Shown here one piece after another: positions 1 to 7,387 of a DNA stretch of 32,238 nucleotides. Numbering within the stretch: position 1 is the stretch's first letter; each line of letters starts with the position of its first letter. Source of the stretch: Alphaproteobacteria bacterium (GTDB lineage Bacteria; Pseudomonadota; Alphaproteobacteria; Caulobacterales; Hyphomonadaceae); contig WGLW01000026.1 in assembly GCA_016125405.1 (NCBI GenBank), forward strand, positions 1 to 32,238, given 5' to 3'. Both the position numbers and the translations under genes were made by a program. The notes beneath the pieces were generated by a model. The model did not search any database, had not been told where the DNA came from, and saw only the letters and a program-made list of their open reading frames with translations.

Positions 1-24
1 CCGCATCCCCGGCGAAGGCCGGGG
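1..24. repeat. REP-like palindrome, copy 1
   Basis: The core CCCCGGCGAAGGCCGGGG (7-24) is a 7-bp perfect stem with a GAAG loop, preceded by CCGCAT. The same 24 bases recur exactly at 392-415. Short GC-rich palindromes of this kind are widespread in intergenic DNA of Caulobacterales and sphingomonad relatives. The copy may continue left of the window edge. Confidence 0.8.
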
Positions 25-391
25 CCCGGCGGCTCTATCCCCCAGCCAAGAGCCAGAATCCCCAGCCGCCACCGCGTCGTTGAAAAAAGTTATCCGACAC
101 CTGTCGGGACGGCCCGATCATCGCGGGCATGACGCAAGCGCCTTCACAGTCATATCGGGGTTGGCTCCCCTCTTCGAACAAGCACTGGCTTGGCGGAGTG
201 ATGGCTGTGTGGGCCGAGCTTGCGCCTCTCATCGCGATGATCTGCGGATGCGTCTTCGGATGTCTCAGGCGTGATTGGCACACGCTAGAAGCAAGCGAAG
301 CCGCATCTGCCACTTCACGCGATTTTCAGGAGATCACACCGGCTGAACCACACAGCCGCACGTCCCAACCCATTTGCGCACGCCTTCGCGT

Positions 392-415
392 CCGCATCCC
401 CGGCGAAGGCCGGGG
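392..415. repeat. REP-like palindrome, copy 2
   Basis: Exact 24-bp copy, in the same orientation, of the element at 1-24, with the stem CCCCGGC/GCCGGGG around GAAG at 398-415. Both copies lie in non-coding DNA, which is expected for REP-type elements. Confidence 0.8.
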
Positions 416-453
416 TCCAGTCCTCTCCGCGTCCAGCCTATCCTTCACCGGAC

Positions 454-529
454 TCATCCTTCGACAGGCTCAGGATGAAGGCGCTGGCGACACGAGGACT
501 CCCCTCATCCTGAGCCTGTCGAAGGATGA
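454..529. repeat. Perfect 25-bp inverted repeat pair
   Basis: The 25 bases at 454-478 are the exact reverse complement of 505-529, with a 26-base spacer. Each arm is itself an imperfect palindrome, with TCATCCT at one end and AGGATGA at the other. Paired opposed copies could fold into a long hairpin in RNA. This resembles known dispersed intergenic repeats of alphaproteobacteria. No transposase or other gene lies inside. Confidence 0.8.
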
Positions 530-761
530 GCCGCAAACCACCCCGCCGCCAACCTAGGCCGCGGGCCACACCCCTTTTTTGCGCTCCCCGGAGACCCTCC
601 GGCGGAGGCGCCGCCATGTGCGCTGCCCCTATCGAACACGAAGCCGTGTCTGCGGCGGTGACCCACAGCCGATACTCGAAGGTTTCCGTGCGGCGCTTGC
701 GGCGCTATGACCACGGCGCAGGACCGCCTAGTCTTGGGTCCCGAACAGTTCCGGAGCGTCC

Positions 762-1496
762 ATGGCCGTCCTCTCCGTCTTCGCAAACCCCCACCGTTTC
801 ATGGCGATCTCGAAGCCCTTCGCCTGGGGGTTCACCATCCTGGGAATCGTGATCATCGCCTGGGGCGGCTACTATATGGGCCTCTATACCGCGCCCACCG
901 ATTACCGGCAGGGCGACGCCGCCCGCATCATGTACATGCACGTGCCGGCCTCGATCCTGTCCATCCTTGCCTACGCCTTCATGGCCGGGGCGAGCTTCAT
1001 TTCTCTGGTCTGGCGCCACGCGCTGGCCGACGTCGCCGCCCGCTCGGCCGCGCCCATCGGCGCCGCCTTCACCGCGCTCTGCCTGATCGAAGGATCGATC
1101 TGGGGCGCGCCGATCTGGGGCACGTGGTGGGAGTGGGACGGACGCACCACGTCGGTGCTGATCCTGTTCTTCATCTATCTGGGGTATATGGCGATCTGGC
1201 AGGCAATGGAGACGCCGCAGAAGGCCGCGCGCGCCGCCGCCATTCTCTGCCTCGTCGGCGTCGTCAACCTGCCCATCATCCACTATTCGGTTGAGTGGTG
1301 GAATACGCTTCACCAGGGCTCGACCTTCTTCACGTCGAAAAACGTCGCGCCGCTGTCCTACAAGATCCCGATGTACACCGTCCTGCTTGGCTTCCTGTCG
1401 CTCTTCGGCGGTCTCACGCTGATCAACATGCGCGCCGACATCATGAAGACGCGCGCCGAGATGCTGGCCCAGCGCAAGCTGCAGGCGGCCGGCTGA
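762..1496 (+). CDS. ccmC: Heme exporter / cytochrome c maturation protein CcmC
   Basis: CcmC is the inner-membrane protein that holds heme at the periplasmic face and loads it onto the chaperone CcmE (System I cytochrome c biogenesis). The 244-residue product has about six hydrophobic segments and the tryptophan-rich heme-handling motif WGTWWEWD at residues 119-126. His60 (in MYMHVPAS) and His184 (in NTLHQGS) sit at the positions of the two heme-ligand histidines of the Escherichia coli protein, which supports this start. A GGAG sequence lies 5 nt upstream of the ATG. An alternative start at 801 would drop 13 residues. The stop overlaps the ccmD start by one base (TGATG), indicating translational coupling. 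ccmA and ccmB are not upstream. Confidence 0.96.
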   Translation: MAVLSVFANPHRFMAISKPFAWGFTILGIVIIAWGGYYMGLYTAPTDYRQGDAARIMYMHVPASILSILAYAFMAGASFISLVWRHALADVAARSAAPIGAAFTALCLIEGSIWGAPIWGTWWEWDGRTTSVLILFFIYLGYMAIWQAMETPQKAARAAAILCLVGVVNLPIIHYSVEWWNTLHQGSTFFTSKNVAPLSYKIPMYTVLLGFLSLFGGLTLINMRADIMKTRAEMLAQRKLQAAG

Positions 1497-1660
1497 TGCT
1501 CCCTCATTTCGACAAATACGCGCCCTACATCTGGTGGGGCTACGCCATCGCCACGGCGATCCTGGTGGGTCTGGTGGTCTGGTCGATCCTGCGCGTCTCC
1601 AGCGCAAAGAAGAAACTGGACGAGATCGAGGGAAAGGATGGCGGTGACGCCAATGGCTGA
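1496..1660 (+). CDS. ccmD: Heme exporter protein CcmD
   Basis: CcmD is a small single-span membrane protein that stabilises the CcmC-CcmE heme complex and helps release holo-CcmE. The 54-residue product starts with MLPHFDKYAPYIWWGYA, the conserved aromatic N-terminus of the family, followed by one membrane helix at about residues 12-32 and a charged, lysine-rich cytoplasmic tail. The length is normal for the family. Its ATG shares one base with the ccmC stop codon, and its last 23 bases overlap the proposed ccmG start, so the three genes are coupled. Confidence 0.92.
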   Translation: MLPHFDKYAPYIWWGYAIATAILVGLVVWSILRVSSAKKKLDEIEGKDGGDANG

Positions 1661-2297
1661 CGAACCTGCAGCTGACCAACCGGCGCCGGCCGAGGATACG
1701 TCCTCCGCGAAAAAAGGGGCCGGGCGCTGGCTTGCGATCGTGCCGCTTGGCCTGTTCGTCGTGCTGGCCGGCGTCGCCATGGTGCAGCTTACGGGGCCCA
1801 AACCCGAGCCTGCCGGTTTCACCTCGCCGATCCGTCCTGCGCCCAAGATCGCCGCCCCGGCGCTTGAGGGTCAGCCTGTCGATTTCGCGACGCTCAAGGG
1901 TCCAGTGATCGTCAATTTCTGGGCGACCTGGTGCACCCCCTGCAAGGCGGAGCATCCGGTGCTGATGCAGTTCGCCAGCCAGGGCGTGCCGATCATCGGC
2001 GTCCAGCACATGGACGAAAGCGACAAGGCCAATCCGCAGGCGTCGATGGACAAGGCCCGGACGATGCTGGCGCAGGACGGCAATCCGTTTCAACACGCCC
2101 TCACGGACCCGGATGGCGAGGTCAGCCTGGCCTTCGGCATCACCGGCGTGCCGGAAAGCTTCCTGATCGACGCCAACGGCACCATCGTCAAAACCCTGCG
2201 CGGCCCGCTGGTCGGCAACGACGCTTCGGATTTTCTGGCGGCCTGGAAGGCGCAGTCGGCGCAGGCCGGCAAGACGGAAAGGCCGCGCGAAGGCTGA
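1638..2297 (+). CDS. ccmG: Thiol:disulfide interchange protein CcmG/DsbE
   Basis: CcmG is a membrane-anchored periplasmic thioredoxin that keeps the CxxCH cysteines of apocytochrome c reduced for heme ligation. The 219-residue product has an acidic, proline-rich N-terminus, one membrane anchor at about residues 31-51 and a thioredoxin fold with the redox motif WCTPC (Cys99 and Cys102). The cis-proline segment GVPESFLID, typical of CcmG, follows near residue 170. The start at 1638 overlaps ccmD by 23 bases. A second in-frame ATG at 1653 (residue 6) is equally possible. It closes the ccmCDG operon. Thiol reductants such as CcdA and the apocytochrome-handling genes are not in the window. Confidence 0.94.
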   Translation: MAVTPMADEPAADQPAPAEDTSSAKKGAGRWLAIVPLGLFVVLAGVAMVQLTGPKPEPAGFTSPIRPAPKIAAPALEGQPVDFATLKGPVIVNFWATWCTPCKAEHPVLMQFASQGVPIIGVQHMDESDKANPQASMDKARTMLAQDGNPFQHALTDPDGEVSLAFGITGVPESFLIDANGTIVKTLRGPLVGNDASDFLAAWKAQSAQAGKTERPREG

Positions 2298-2322
2298 TCG
2301 CTGTCGCCGGCAGGTCAGGCCG

Positions 2323-2940
2323 TCAGCGCTTTTTCTTCTTGCGCTTCTTCTTGTCCTTGGCTCGCGCCTTGGCGGCGGCCCGCGCGGCCTTCGACGCCTT
2401 CTTCAGCCGGCGCGCCTGTTCGGCTTCGCTGACTTCCATTTCGTCCGCGCGTCCGGCCAGCACGCCCAGCGTGTCCCGGAAGGCGTTGCGCCGGTTGCGC
2501 GGCAGCGCCCCGATCAACGCATCGTCCACTTGGCGCATCGCCGGCAGCGCTTCGTCCAGCCGGGCGCGCCCCGCCGGCGTCAGCGACACAGACTTGGCCC
2601 GCCCGTCATCCGCGGCCGTCGTCCGGACGATCAGGCCTTTCTTCTCCATCCGCGCGACCATGTCCGCCAGCGTCGAGCGGTCGACACCCGTTGCGCGTAC
2701 AAGTTCGGACTGGCTGCGCACCACCCCTTCGGCGATTGCGGCCAGCACCACGCCCTGGCGCAGCGTCACGCCGTCGGAGAGACCGGCCTGGAGATAGATT
2801 TCAGCGGCGAATTGCTGGGCCCGTCTCAACAGATGGGACGGCGACTGGCTCAACCGGAACTCGTCCGACGGCTCTTCAGCGTCCCCCGCACCTTCCGCAG
2901 GCCGCCCGGCATCGGTCAGCGCGTTCATATGCAGCCCCAC
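2323..2940 (-). CDS. MarR-family transcriptional regulator with lysine-rich tail
   Basis: Winged-helix MarR proteins bind palindromic DNA as dimers and are usually released by small ligands or oxidants. The MarR core spans about residues 30-165, with the recognition region around SQSELVRATGVDRSTL and the wing DDGRAKSVSLTPAGRARLDE. The last 30 or so residues are Ala/Lys/Arg-rich and end in KKKRKKKKR, which is unusual for a MarR protein and resembles nonspecific DNA-binding tails. The start shown is a GTG. An ATG four codons in, at 2928, is also plausible, and neither has a strong ribosome binding site. Two ACTAGT palindromes flank the start and may be its own operator. The gene is divergent from the Nudix gene. 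The target genes are unknown. Confidence 0.88.
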   Translation of the reverse strand: MGLHMNALTDAGRPAEGAGDAEEPSDEFRLSQSPSHLLRRAQQFAAEIYLQAGLSDGVTLRQGVVLAAIAEGVVRSQSELVRATGVDRSTLADMVARMEKKGLIVRTTAADDGRAKSVSLTPAGRARLDEALPAMRQVDDALIGALPRNRRNAFRDTLGVLAGRADEMEVSEAEQARRLKKASKAARAAAKARAKDKKKRKKKKR

Positions 2941-2973
2941 TAGTCGAATCGCCCGTCAGCCTACGGACTAGTG
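2938..2973. promoter_or_regulatory. Candidate MarR operator (paired ACTAGT palindromes)
   Basis: CACTAGTC at 2938-2945 is matched in inverted orientation by GACTAGTG at 2966-2973. Each arm contains the palindrome ACTAGT, and the two centres are 28 bp apart. The sites lie at the start of the marR gene, in the divergent marR-Nudix promoter region. Autoregulation through such paired palindromes is common in the MarR family, but binding here is inferred. Confidence 0.45.
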
Positions 2974-3048
2974 CGCAAGTAAATCACTGGCCAATGAAGT
3001 TTTTTTGTCTCCAACCTTTGAATACGCACAGCAATCGCGCAAATTCGC

Positions 3049-3591
3049 GTGGTGAATGCGCCAACTGTTCCAGTCTCGTTTTCCCTCAAGACGCCTGAGG
3101 GCGACGAACGCGACCGCCGCGTCTGCGATACGTGCGGGTTCATCGATTATGTGAACCCCCGCATCGTCGCTGGCGTGGTGGCCTATTCCGGCGATCGCAT
3201 TCTCCTCTGCCGGCGGGCGATCGAGCCGCGCAAGGGCTACTGGACCCTGCCGGCCGGCTTCATGGAGCAGGGCGAAAGCGTGGAGGAGGGCGCAAGGCGC
3301 GAAGCGCGCGAGGAGGCGATGGCCGAAGTCGAATTCGAGACGCTGCTTGCCGTCTACTCGATCCCGCGCATCAGCCAGGTCCAGCTCATGTATCGCGCCC
3401 GCCTCATCAACCAGCCGAGCCCGGGGCCTGAGTCGAGCGAAGTCCTGCTGGCGGGCTGGGACGAGATTCCCTGGTTGGATCTGGCCTTTCCCTCCGTGAA
3501 ATGGGCGCTTGAGGCCTTCCGCGAAACGAAGGGCAGAACCGGCTTTGCACCCTATGGCAATCCGCCGGGAACCGAGGCGCTCACGCGCTAG
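3049..3591 (+). CDS. Nudix hydrolase with damaged N-terminal zinc ribbon
   Basis: Nudix hydrolases cleave nucleoside diphosphates linked to another moiety, and this subfamily is thought to act on NADH- or ADP-ribose-like dinucleotides. The Nudix box runs from GFMEQGE to REAREEA, with all the acidic metal ligands of GX5EX7REUXEE present; the usual Gly or Asn after EE is Met. Ahead of it lies PEGDERDRRVCDTCG, the second half of the N-terminal zinc ribbon of the family. The first CxxC pair is missing from this frame but is encoded one frame away (CANC, 3057-3068), so the gene may carry a frameshift. The GTG start at 3049 (a GTG also follows) has no clear ribosome binding site and is uncertain. 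The gene converges on yciB with a 6-base gap. Confidence 0.85.
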   Translation: MVNAPTVPVSFSLKTPEGDERDRRVCDTCGFIDYVNPRIVAGVVAYSGDRILLCRRAIEPRKGYWTLPAGFMEQGESVEEGARREAREEAMAEVEFETLLAVYSIPRISQVQLMYRARLINQPSPGPESSEVLLAGWDEIPWLDLAFPSVKWALEAFRETKGRTGFAPYGNPPGTEALTR

Positions 3592-3597
3592 GCGCCG

Positions 3598-4254
3598 TCA
3601 GGTGTCTTTTGGGGACGGGTCGGTTCCTTCGGGTTCGATCTGGTGCTTCAGCAGGAAGGGAATGTTGAGCGCCATGAAGACGAAGACGATCGGAATCGTC
3701 AGAAACAGTTTCGAGTTCGACCAGACGTCTTCCGAGAAGTTCCGCCAGAGCACCTCGTTGACGATCGCCAGAAAGACGTAGAGCGCCGCCCAACGCAGCG
3801 CGAAAATCTTCCACGCCCGATCGGATAGCTGGAAAGCGTGCTCGAACGCCGTCTTCCAGATGTTCCGGCCAATCGCGAGGCTGCCAAGAATGACGCCCGC
3901 GAAGAGGAGGTTGATGATCGTCGGCTTGTAATAGGCGAACTTCGGATCGTGCAGCCAGATCGTCAGCGTACCGAACACCAGCACCACGACGCCGGTGATC
4001 ATCAGCATCGGCGGCAACCTGCGCCCGCGCGACAGGGTCCAGCCGATCGCGGCGGCGACGCCGGCCATGAAGACGCCAGTCGCCCAGTAGATCGCGTTTT
4101 CCTTTGAAAGCATGCCCGCGCCTTCGGGGAAGCGCCGCACCACGTTGTAGACGATCACAAAGGACAGCACCGGGCCGATGTCGGTCCAGAGATTGCCGGC
4201 TCCCTGGGCGGCCGTTTTCATTTTTTCGGAGGCTGGGGCAGGCGCGTCGGTCAT
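3598..4254 (-). CDS. yciB: Inner-membrane septation protein A (YciB family)
   Basis: YciB (also called IspA) is a polytopic inner-membrane protein linked to cell envelope maintenance and septation. Its biochemical role is unsettled. About 217 residues give five or six hydrophobic helices. The segment around DPKFAYYKPTIINLLFAGVI and the later NEVLWRNFSEDVW are hallmark sequences of the family. I chose the ATG at 4254 because GGAG lies 7 nt upstream; a longer frame from 4296 would add 14 non-membrane residues. In alphaproteobacteria this gene commonly sits just behind ftsY. Here a glutathione transferase and an EamA transporter come between them, all on the same strand. Confidence 0.93.
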   Translation of the reverse strand: MTDAPAPASEKMKTAAQGAGNLWTDIGPVLSFVIVYNVVRRFPEGAGMLSKENAIYWATGVFMAGVAAAIGWTLSRGRRLPPMLMITGVVVLVFGTLTIWLHDPKFAYYKPTIINLLFAGVILGSLAIGRNIWKTAFEHAFQLSDRAWKIFALRWAALYVFLAIVNEVLWRNFSEDVWSNSKLFLTIPIVFVFMALNIPFLLKHQIEPEGTDPSPKDT

Positions 4255-4381
4255 CGGGGCTCCGGCCCTTCGGGGCGCTCGAGGGAGGCCTGACATAGCT
4301 GCGGACCGGCCCCGGATTCAAGCCTTTCGCCTGCGCATCGGCCGCATTGCCGGCTCGGCCGGGCGCGGCGGTCTCACGTCG

Positions 4382-5257
4382 CTACTTCGCTGGAGCGAGC
4401 TTGTCCTGCGTGCGATGCGCGAAATCGCTGGCGTCGTGCCGTTCATGCAGCTGGCTGGCGGGATCGCCCCATGTGCGGTTGACCATTCTGCCTCGCTTGA
4501 CGGCGGGCCGCGCGCCGATCATGTCCGTCCAGCGCAGCACGTGCTTGTATTCCTGGACCTGAAGGAATTCGCCGGCGCCATAAAGCAGGCCTTTCGCCAG
4601 CGCGCCGTACCAGGGCCAGATCGCAATGTCGGCGATGGAGTAGGTGTCTCCCGCCATGTAGGTATTTTCGGCGAGGTGGCGGTCGAGCACGTCTAGCTGA
4701 CGCTTCACCTCCATGGCGTAACGATTGATCGGGTATTCGATCTTCTCGGGCGCATACGCGTAAAAATGGCCCAAGCCTCCGCCAAGATAGGGAGCGCTCG
4801 CCATCTGCCAGAACAACCAGGACATGCACTCGACCCGTGCAGGCTGTTCGGCGGGTAGCAACGCGCTAAACTTTTCGGCGAGGTGCAACAGCATCGCGCC
4901 CGACTCGAATATGCGTATCGGCGTCGGCCCGCTGCGATCGAGAAGCGCCGGAATCTTGGAGTTCGGATTCACAGAGACGAAGCCGCTGCCGAACTGGTCG
5001 CCTTCGTTGATCCGGATCAGCCATGCGTCATATTCGGCGCCGGTATGTCCGAGCTCCAGCAGCTCTTCGAACATCACCGTGACCTTCACGCCATTTGGCG
5101 TCGCCAGCGAATAGAGCTGAAATGGATGGCGGCCGACGGGCAGCTCCTTGTCGTGGGTCGCCCCGGCGACGGGCCGGTTGATCTTCGAGAAACGTCCGCC
5201 GCTCTCCTTGTCCCAGGTCCAGATTTTCGGGGGCGTGTAGGCGGTCGTTTCGGTCAT
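4382..5257 (-). CDS. yghU: Glutathione-dependent disulfide-bond oxidoreductase, YghU type
   Basis: This is a glutathione S-transferase-fold protein of the YghU/Nu class. The Escherichia coli member binds two glutathione molecules and has disulfide-bond reductase activity. The 291-residue length matches the family. After an N-terminal extension (PPKIWTWDKESGGRFSKINR) comes the thioredoxin-like domain with VSVNPNSKIPALLD and the glutathione-binding RIFESGAMLLHLAEKF. The all-helical C-terminal domain follows, with DTYSIADIAIWPWYG. The ATG at 5257 has a GGAG about 8 nt upstream, and the longer open frame upstream of it shows no family similarity. Its promoter probably lies in the 113 bases after the EamA gene. 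It is probably cytosolic. Confidence 0.94.
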   Translation of the reverse strand: MTETTAYTPPKIWTWDKESGGRFSKINRPVAGATHDKELPVGRHPFQLYSLATPNGVKVTVMFEELLELGHTGAEYDAWLIRINEGDQFGSGFVSVNPNSKIPALLDRSGPTPIRIFESGAMLLHLAEKFSALLPAEQPARVECMSWLFWQMASAPYLGGGLGHFYAYAPEKIEYPINRYAMEVKRQLDVLDRHLAENTYMAGDTYSIADIAIWPWYGALAKGLLYGAGEFLQVQEYKHVLRWTDMIGARPAVKRGRMVNRTWGDPASQLHERHDASDFAHRTQDKLAPAK

Positions 5258-5370
5258 GCTCGCACTCCGCTGCGCCGGGATCAGACTTCCATCTGGAACG
5301 GGCAGGGCATGGATACAAGGGTTTCGGGTCGGGGATGACTGGCAAGTGATCAGAAGCCGGGATGCCCCCG

Positions 5371-6228
5371 CTAGCCGAACTGCAACACAATGAGACCGCA
5401 AGCGAGAAGCAGGGCCGCAAGGGTGCGGCGGACGCCGAACCCTTCCTTCAGCAGGAACCAGCCCAGAAGCGCGCCAAAGATCACCGCCGTTTCGCGCAGC
5501 GCCGAAATGTAGGCGACCGGCGCGATGGAAAAGCCGTAAAGCGCGGCGCTGAATGACAGGACCGACAACGCGCCGGCGCCAAAACCGTAGCGGAAGTTCG
5601 CCTTCAGCATCCTGACATATGCCCGTCCCCGCGTGAGCGCAGTGACCGTATTGATACCGATCCAGTCCAGCAGGAAGAGCCATACGGTGAAGGAAAAAGG
5701 CTCAGGAGCGACACGTGTGCCCTTGGCGTCGACCACGTTGTAAATCGCAACGGTAACGCCTGTCGCCGCCGCCCAGAACATCGCAGACTTGTGCAGGTCC
5801 ATGGGCTGCGAGGCGGCTTTCTGCGGTATGGCGAAGACGATTGTGGCGAGGCTGGCGATCGCGAGGCCGCACAGCGCCAGCATCGACAGGTGTTCGTGCA
5901 GTACCAGGCCGGCGACCAGCGCCGTCAGCAAGGGCGCCGATCCGCGCATCACGGGAAAGACCAGGGACAGATCGCCACGGGAAAGCGCCCGCACCAGCGC
6001 AGTCTGGTAGAGCCAGTGCGCCGGCAGCGCGAACGCTAACACTTCCCATGTCGCCACATTGGGCAATGGCGTGACGAAAGCGAAGGGCGCCATGATCACA
6101 GCGCCCGATATCGACGTGACGGATCGCGCGCCAACGATGTCGCTTGAGGCTTTGACGAACGTATTGGCGCCCGCCAGCGTCACCGCCGATCCAAGGCCAA
6201 GCGCGAGAGGAAGCAGGGGGAGCGTCAA
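5371..6228 (-). CDS. EamA/DMT-superfamily transporter
   Basis: Drug/metabolite transporters of the EamA type are inner-membrane carriers, usually exporting metabolites or amino acids. The substrate cannot be told here. About 285 residues form roughly ten hydrophobic helices in two EamA repeats. The family-typical RALSRGDLSLVFPVMRGSAP and YISALRETAVIFGALLGWFLLKE lie at equivalent places in the two halves. No in-frame ATG fits. The best start is a TTG at 6228, one base after the ftsY stop codon, which suggests coupling to ftsY. A longer frame reading into ftsY is rejected because the extra N-terminus is the ftsY coding region in another frame. Confidence 0.87.
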   Translation of the reverse strand: MTLPLLPLALGLGSAVTLAGANTFVKASSDIVGARSVTSISGAVIMAPFAFVTPLPNVATWEVLAFALPAHWLYQTALVRALSRGDLSLVFPVMRGSAPLLTALVAGLVLHEHLSMLALCGLAIASLATIVFAIPQKAASQPMDLHKSAMFWAAATGVTVAIYNVVDAKGTRVAPEPFSFTVWLFLLDWIGINTVTALTRGRAYVRMLKANFRYGFGAGALSVLSFSAALYGFSIAPVAYISALRETAVIFGALLGWFLLKEGFGVRRTLAALLLACGLIVLQFG

Positions 6229-6229
6229 C

Positions 6230-7387
6230 TCAGGCGTCGAGTCCCACGAGCGCCCGCGCGAAGGCCTCCGCGCTGAAGGGCTGCAGGTCCTCGGCTTTTT
6301 CGCCAACGCCTACGAAGTGGATCGGCAGGTCGTAGGCTTCGGCGATAGCGACCAGCACGCCGCCTTTGGCCGTGCCGTCCAGCTTGGTCATCACAAGTCC
6401 GGTGACGCCGGCTGTGTGATGGAACGCCTCCACCTGGGAGAGGGCGTTCTGTCCGACAGTGGCGTCGAGGACGAGGATCACGTCGTGTGGCGCAGTGGGA
6501 TCCAGCTTGCGGATGGCGCGCACAACCTTGGCGAGTTCATCCATAAGCTGCGTCTTGTTCTGCAGCCGTCCCGCCGTATCGATCAGCACGATGTCGCGGT
6601 TTTCCTTGCGCGCGATGTCGACCGCCTCGAAGGCCAGAGCCGCCGAATCGGCGCCTTGCGGCTTTGAAACGAAGCGCGCGCCGGCCCGGTCGGCCCAGAC
6701 TTTCAACTGCTCGACGGCGGCGGCGCGGAATGTGTCGCCCGCCGCTAGCGTGACGTCGGCGCCCTGCGCTGAAAGTTTCGCGGCGATCTTGCCGATTGTC
6801 GTCGTCTTGCCGGATCCGTTGACGCCGACGAAAAGGGCGATGCGCGGACGCGGCCCCTCTGAAAAATCGACCACCCGCTCGCGAAGTCTGAGGATAGCCG
6901 AAAGTTCGCCCGCCAGGGCTTCGCGAATTTCGGCGTCGCTGATCTCACGATCAAAGCGCCCCTTCGCAATTGCCTTGGTGATGCGGGCGGCGACTTTCGC
7001 GCCCATGTCCGACGTGATCAGCAGATCCTCAAGCTCATCCAGCGCATCGCGATCGAGTGTCCGGCGCGACAACCCGGCCAGTCCTTCGGCGAGACGGGAC
7101 GACGAGCGCTTGAGGCCCTCATTCAGCTTGTAGAGAACGGTCGCTTCGCGCGCCGCTGCTTCCGCTTCGCGCTCGGCGGCGATGCGCGCTGCTGCGCGCA
7201 TGAGGCCGATCGGATCATCGTCCGTGTCCGTCTGCGGCGGCGGTTCAGCGGCCGGCTGCGCGCCGAATATCTGTTCGTCGAGGCTGCGCGCAGGCTTGTC
7301 TGGCGCCTCGCCCGGCTTCAGCGGCGTAATTGGCGTCTCGCCGGTGCGCGGGTCGGTCGCGCCCTTCTTTCCCCACCACAAAATCAA
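6230..7387 (-). CDS. ftsY: Signal recognition particle receptor FtsY
   Basis: FtsY is the membrane-associated GTPase that docks SRP-ribosome complexes at the Sec translocon. The 385-residue protein has a short acidic A domain (residues 1-85), the N domain (about 90-175) and the G domain. The P-loop GVNGSGKTTT is at residues 188-197, DTAGR at 270-274 and TKLDG at 334-338, followed by the closing motif GVGEKAEDLQPF. All GTPase motifs are intact. The ATG overlaps the end of mtaB by four bases, giving a coupled mtaB-ftsY pair as in many alphaproteobacteria. Its partner Ffh is not in this window. Confidence 0.98.
   Translation of the reverse strand: MILWWGKKGATDPRTGETPITPLKPGEAPDKPARSLDEQIFGAQPAAEPPPQTDTDDDPIGLMRAAARIAAEREAEAAAREATVLYKLNEGLKRSSSRLAEGLAGLSRRTLDRDALDELEDLLITSDMGAKVAARITKAIAKGRFDREISDAEIREALAGELSAILRLRERVVDFSEGPRPRIALFVGVNGSGKTTTIGKIAAKLSAQGADVTLAAGDTFRAAAVEQLKVWADRAGARFVSKPQGADSAALAFEAVDIARKENRDIVLIDTAGRLQNKTQLMDELAKVVRAIRKLDPTAPHDVILVLDATVGQNALSQVEAFHHTAGVTGLVMTKLDGTAKGGVLVAIAEAYDLPIHFVGVGEKAEDLQPFSAEAFARALVGLDA

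Larger units (their letters stand above)
1..761. other. Non-coding repeat-bearing region upstream of ccmC
   Basis: No convincing gene is visible in these 761 bases. The open frames here have no recognisable domain, no ribosome binding site and run through the repeats. The stretch holds two copies of a short palindromic repeat (1-24 and 392-415) and an inverted repeat pair (454-478 and 505-529), which are listed separately. The ccmAB genes that often precede ccmC are not present. The last 20 bases carry a GGAG ribosome binding site for ccmC. Confidence 0.7.

Noticed and set aside
1-529. CRISPR-like repetition
   Set aside because: Only two copies of each repeat exist, they are palindromic, spacing is irregular and no cas gene is in the window.
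129-557. Possible small protein upstream of ccmC
   Set aside because: The frame runs through both repeat families and has no ribosome binding site or family resemblance.
705-2096. 463-residue open frame on the minus strand across ccmC-ccmG
   Set aside because: It lies opposite three well-recognised genes, has an Arg/His/Gly-rich composition typical of antisense frames in GC-rich DNA, and shows no domain.
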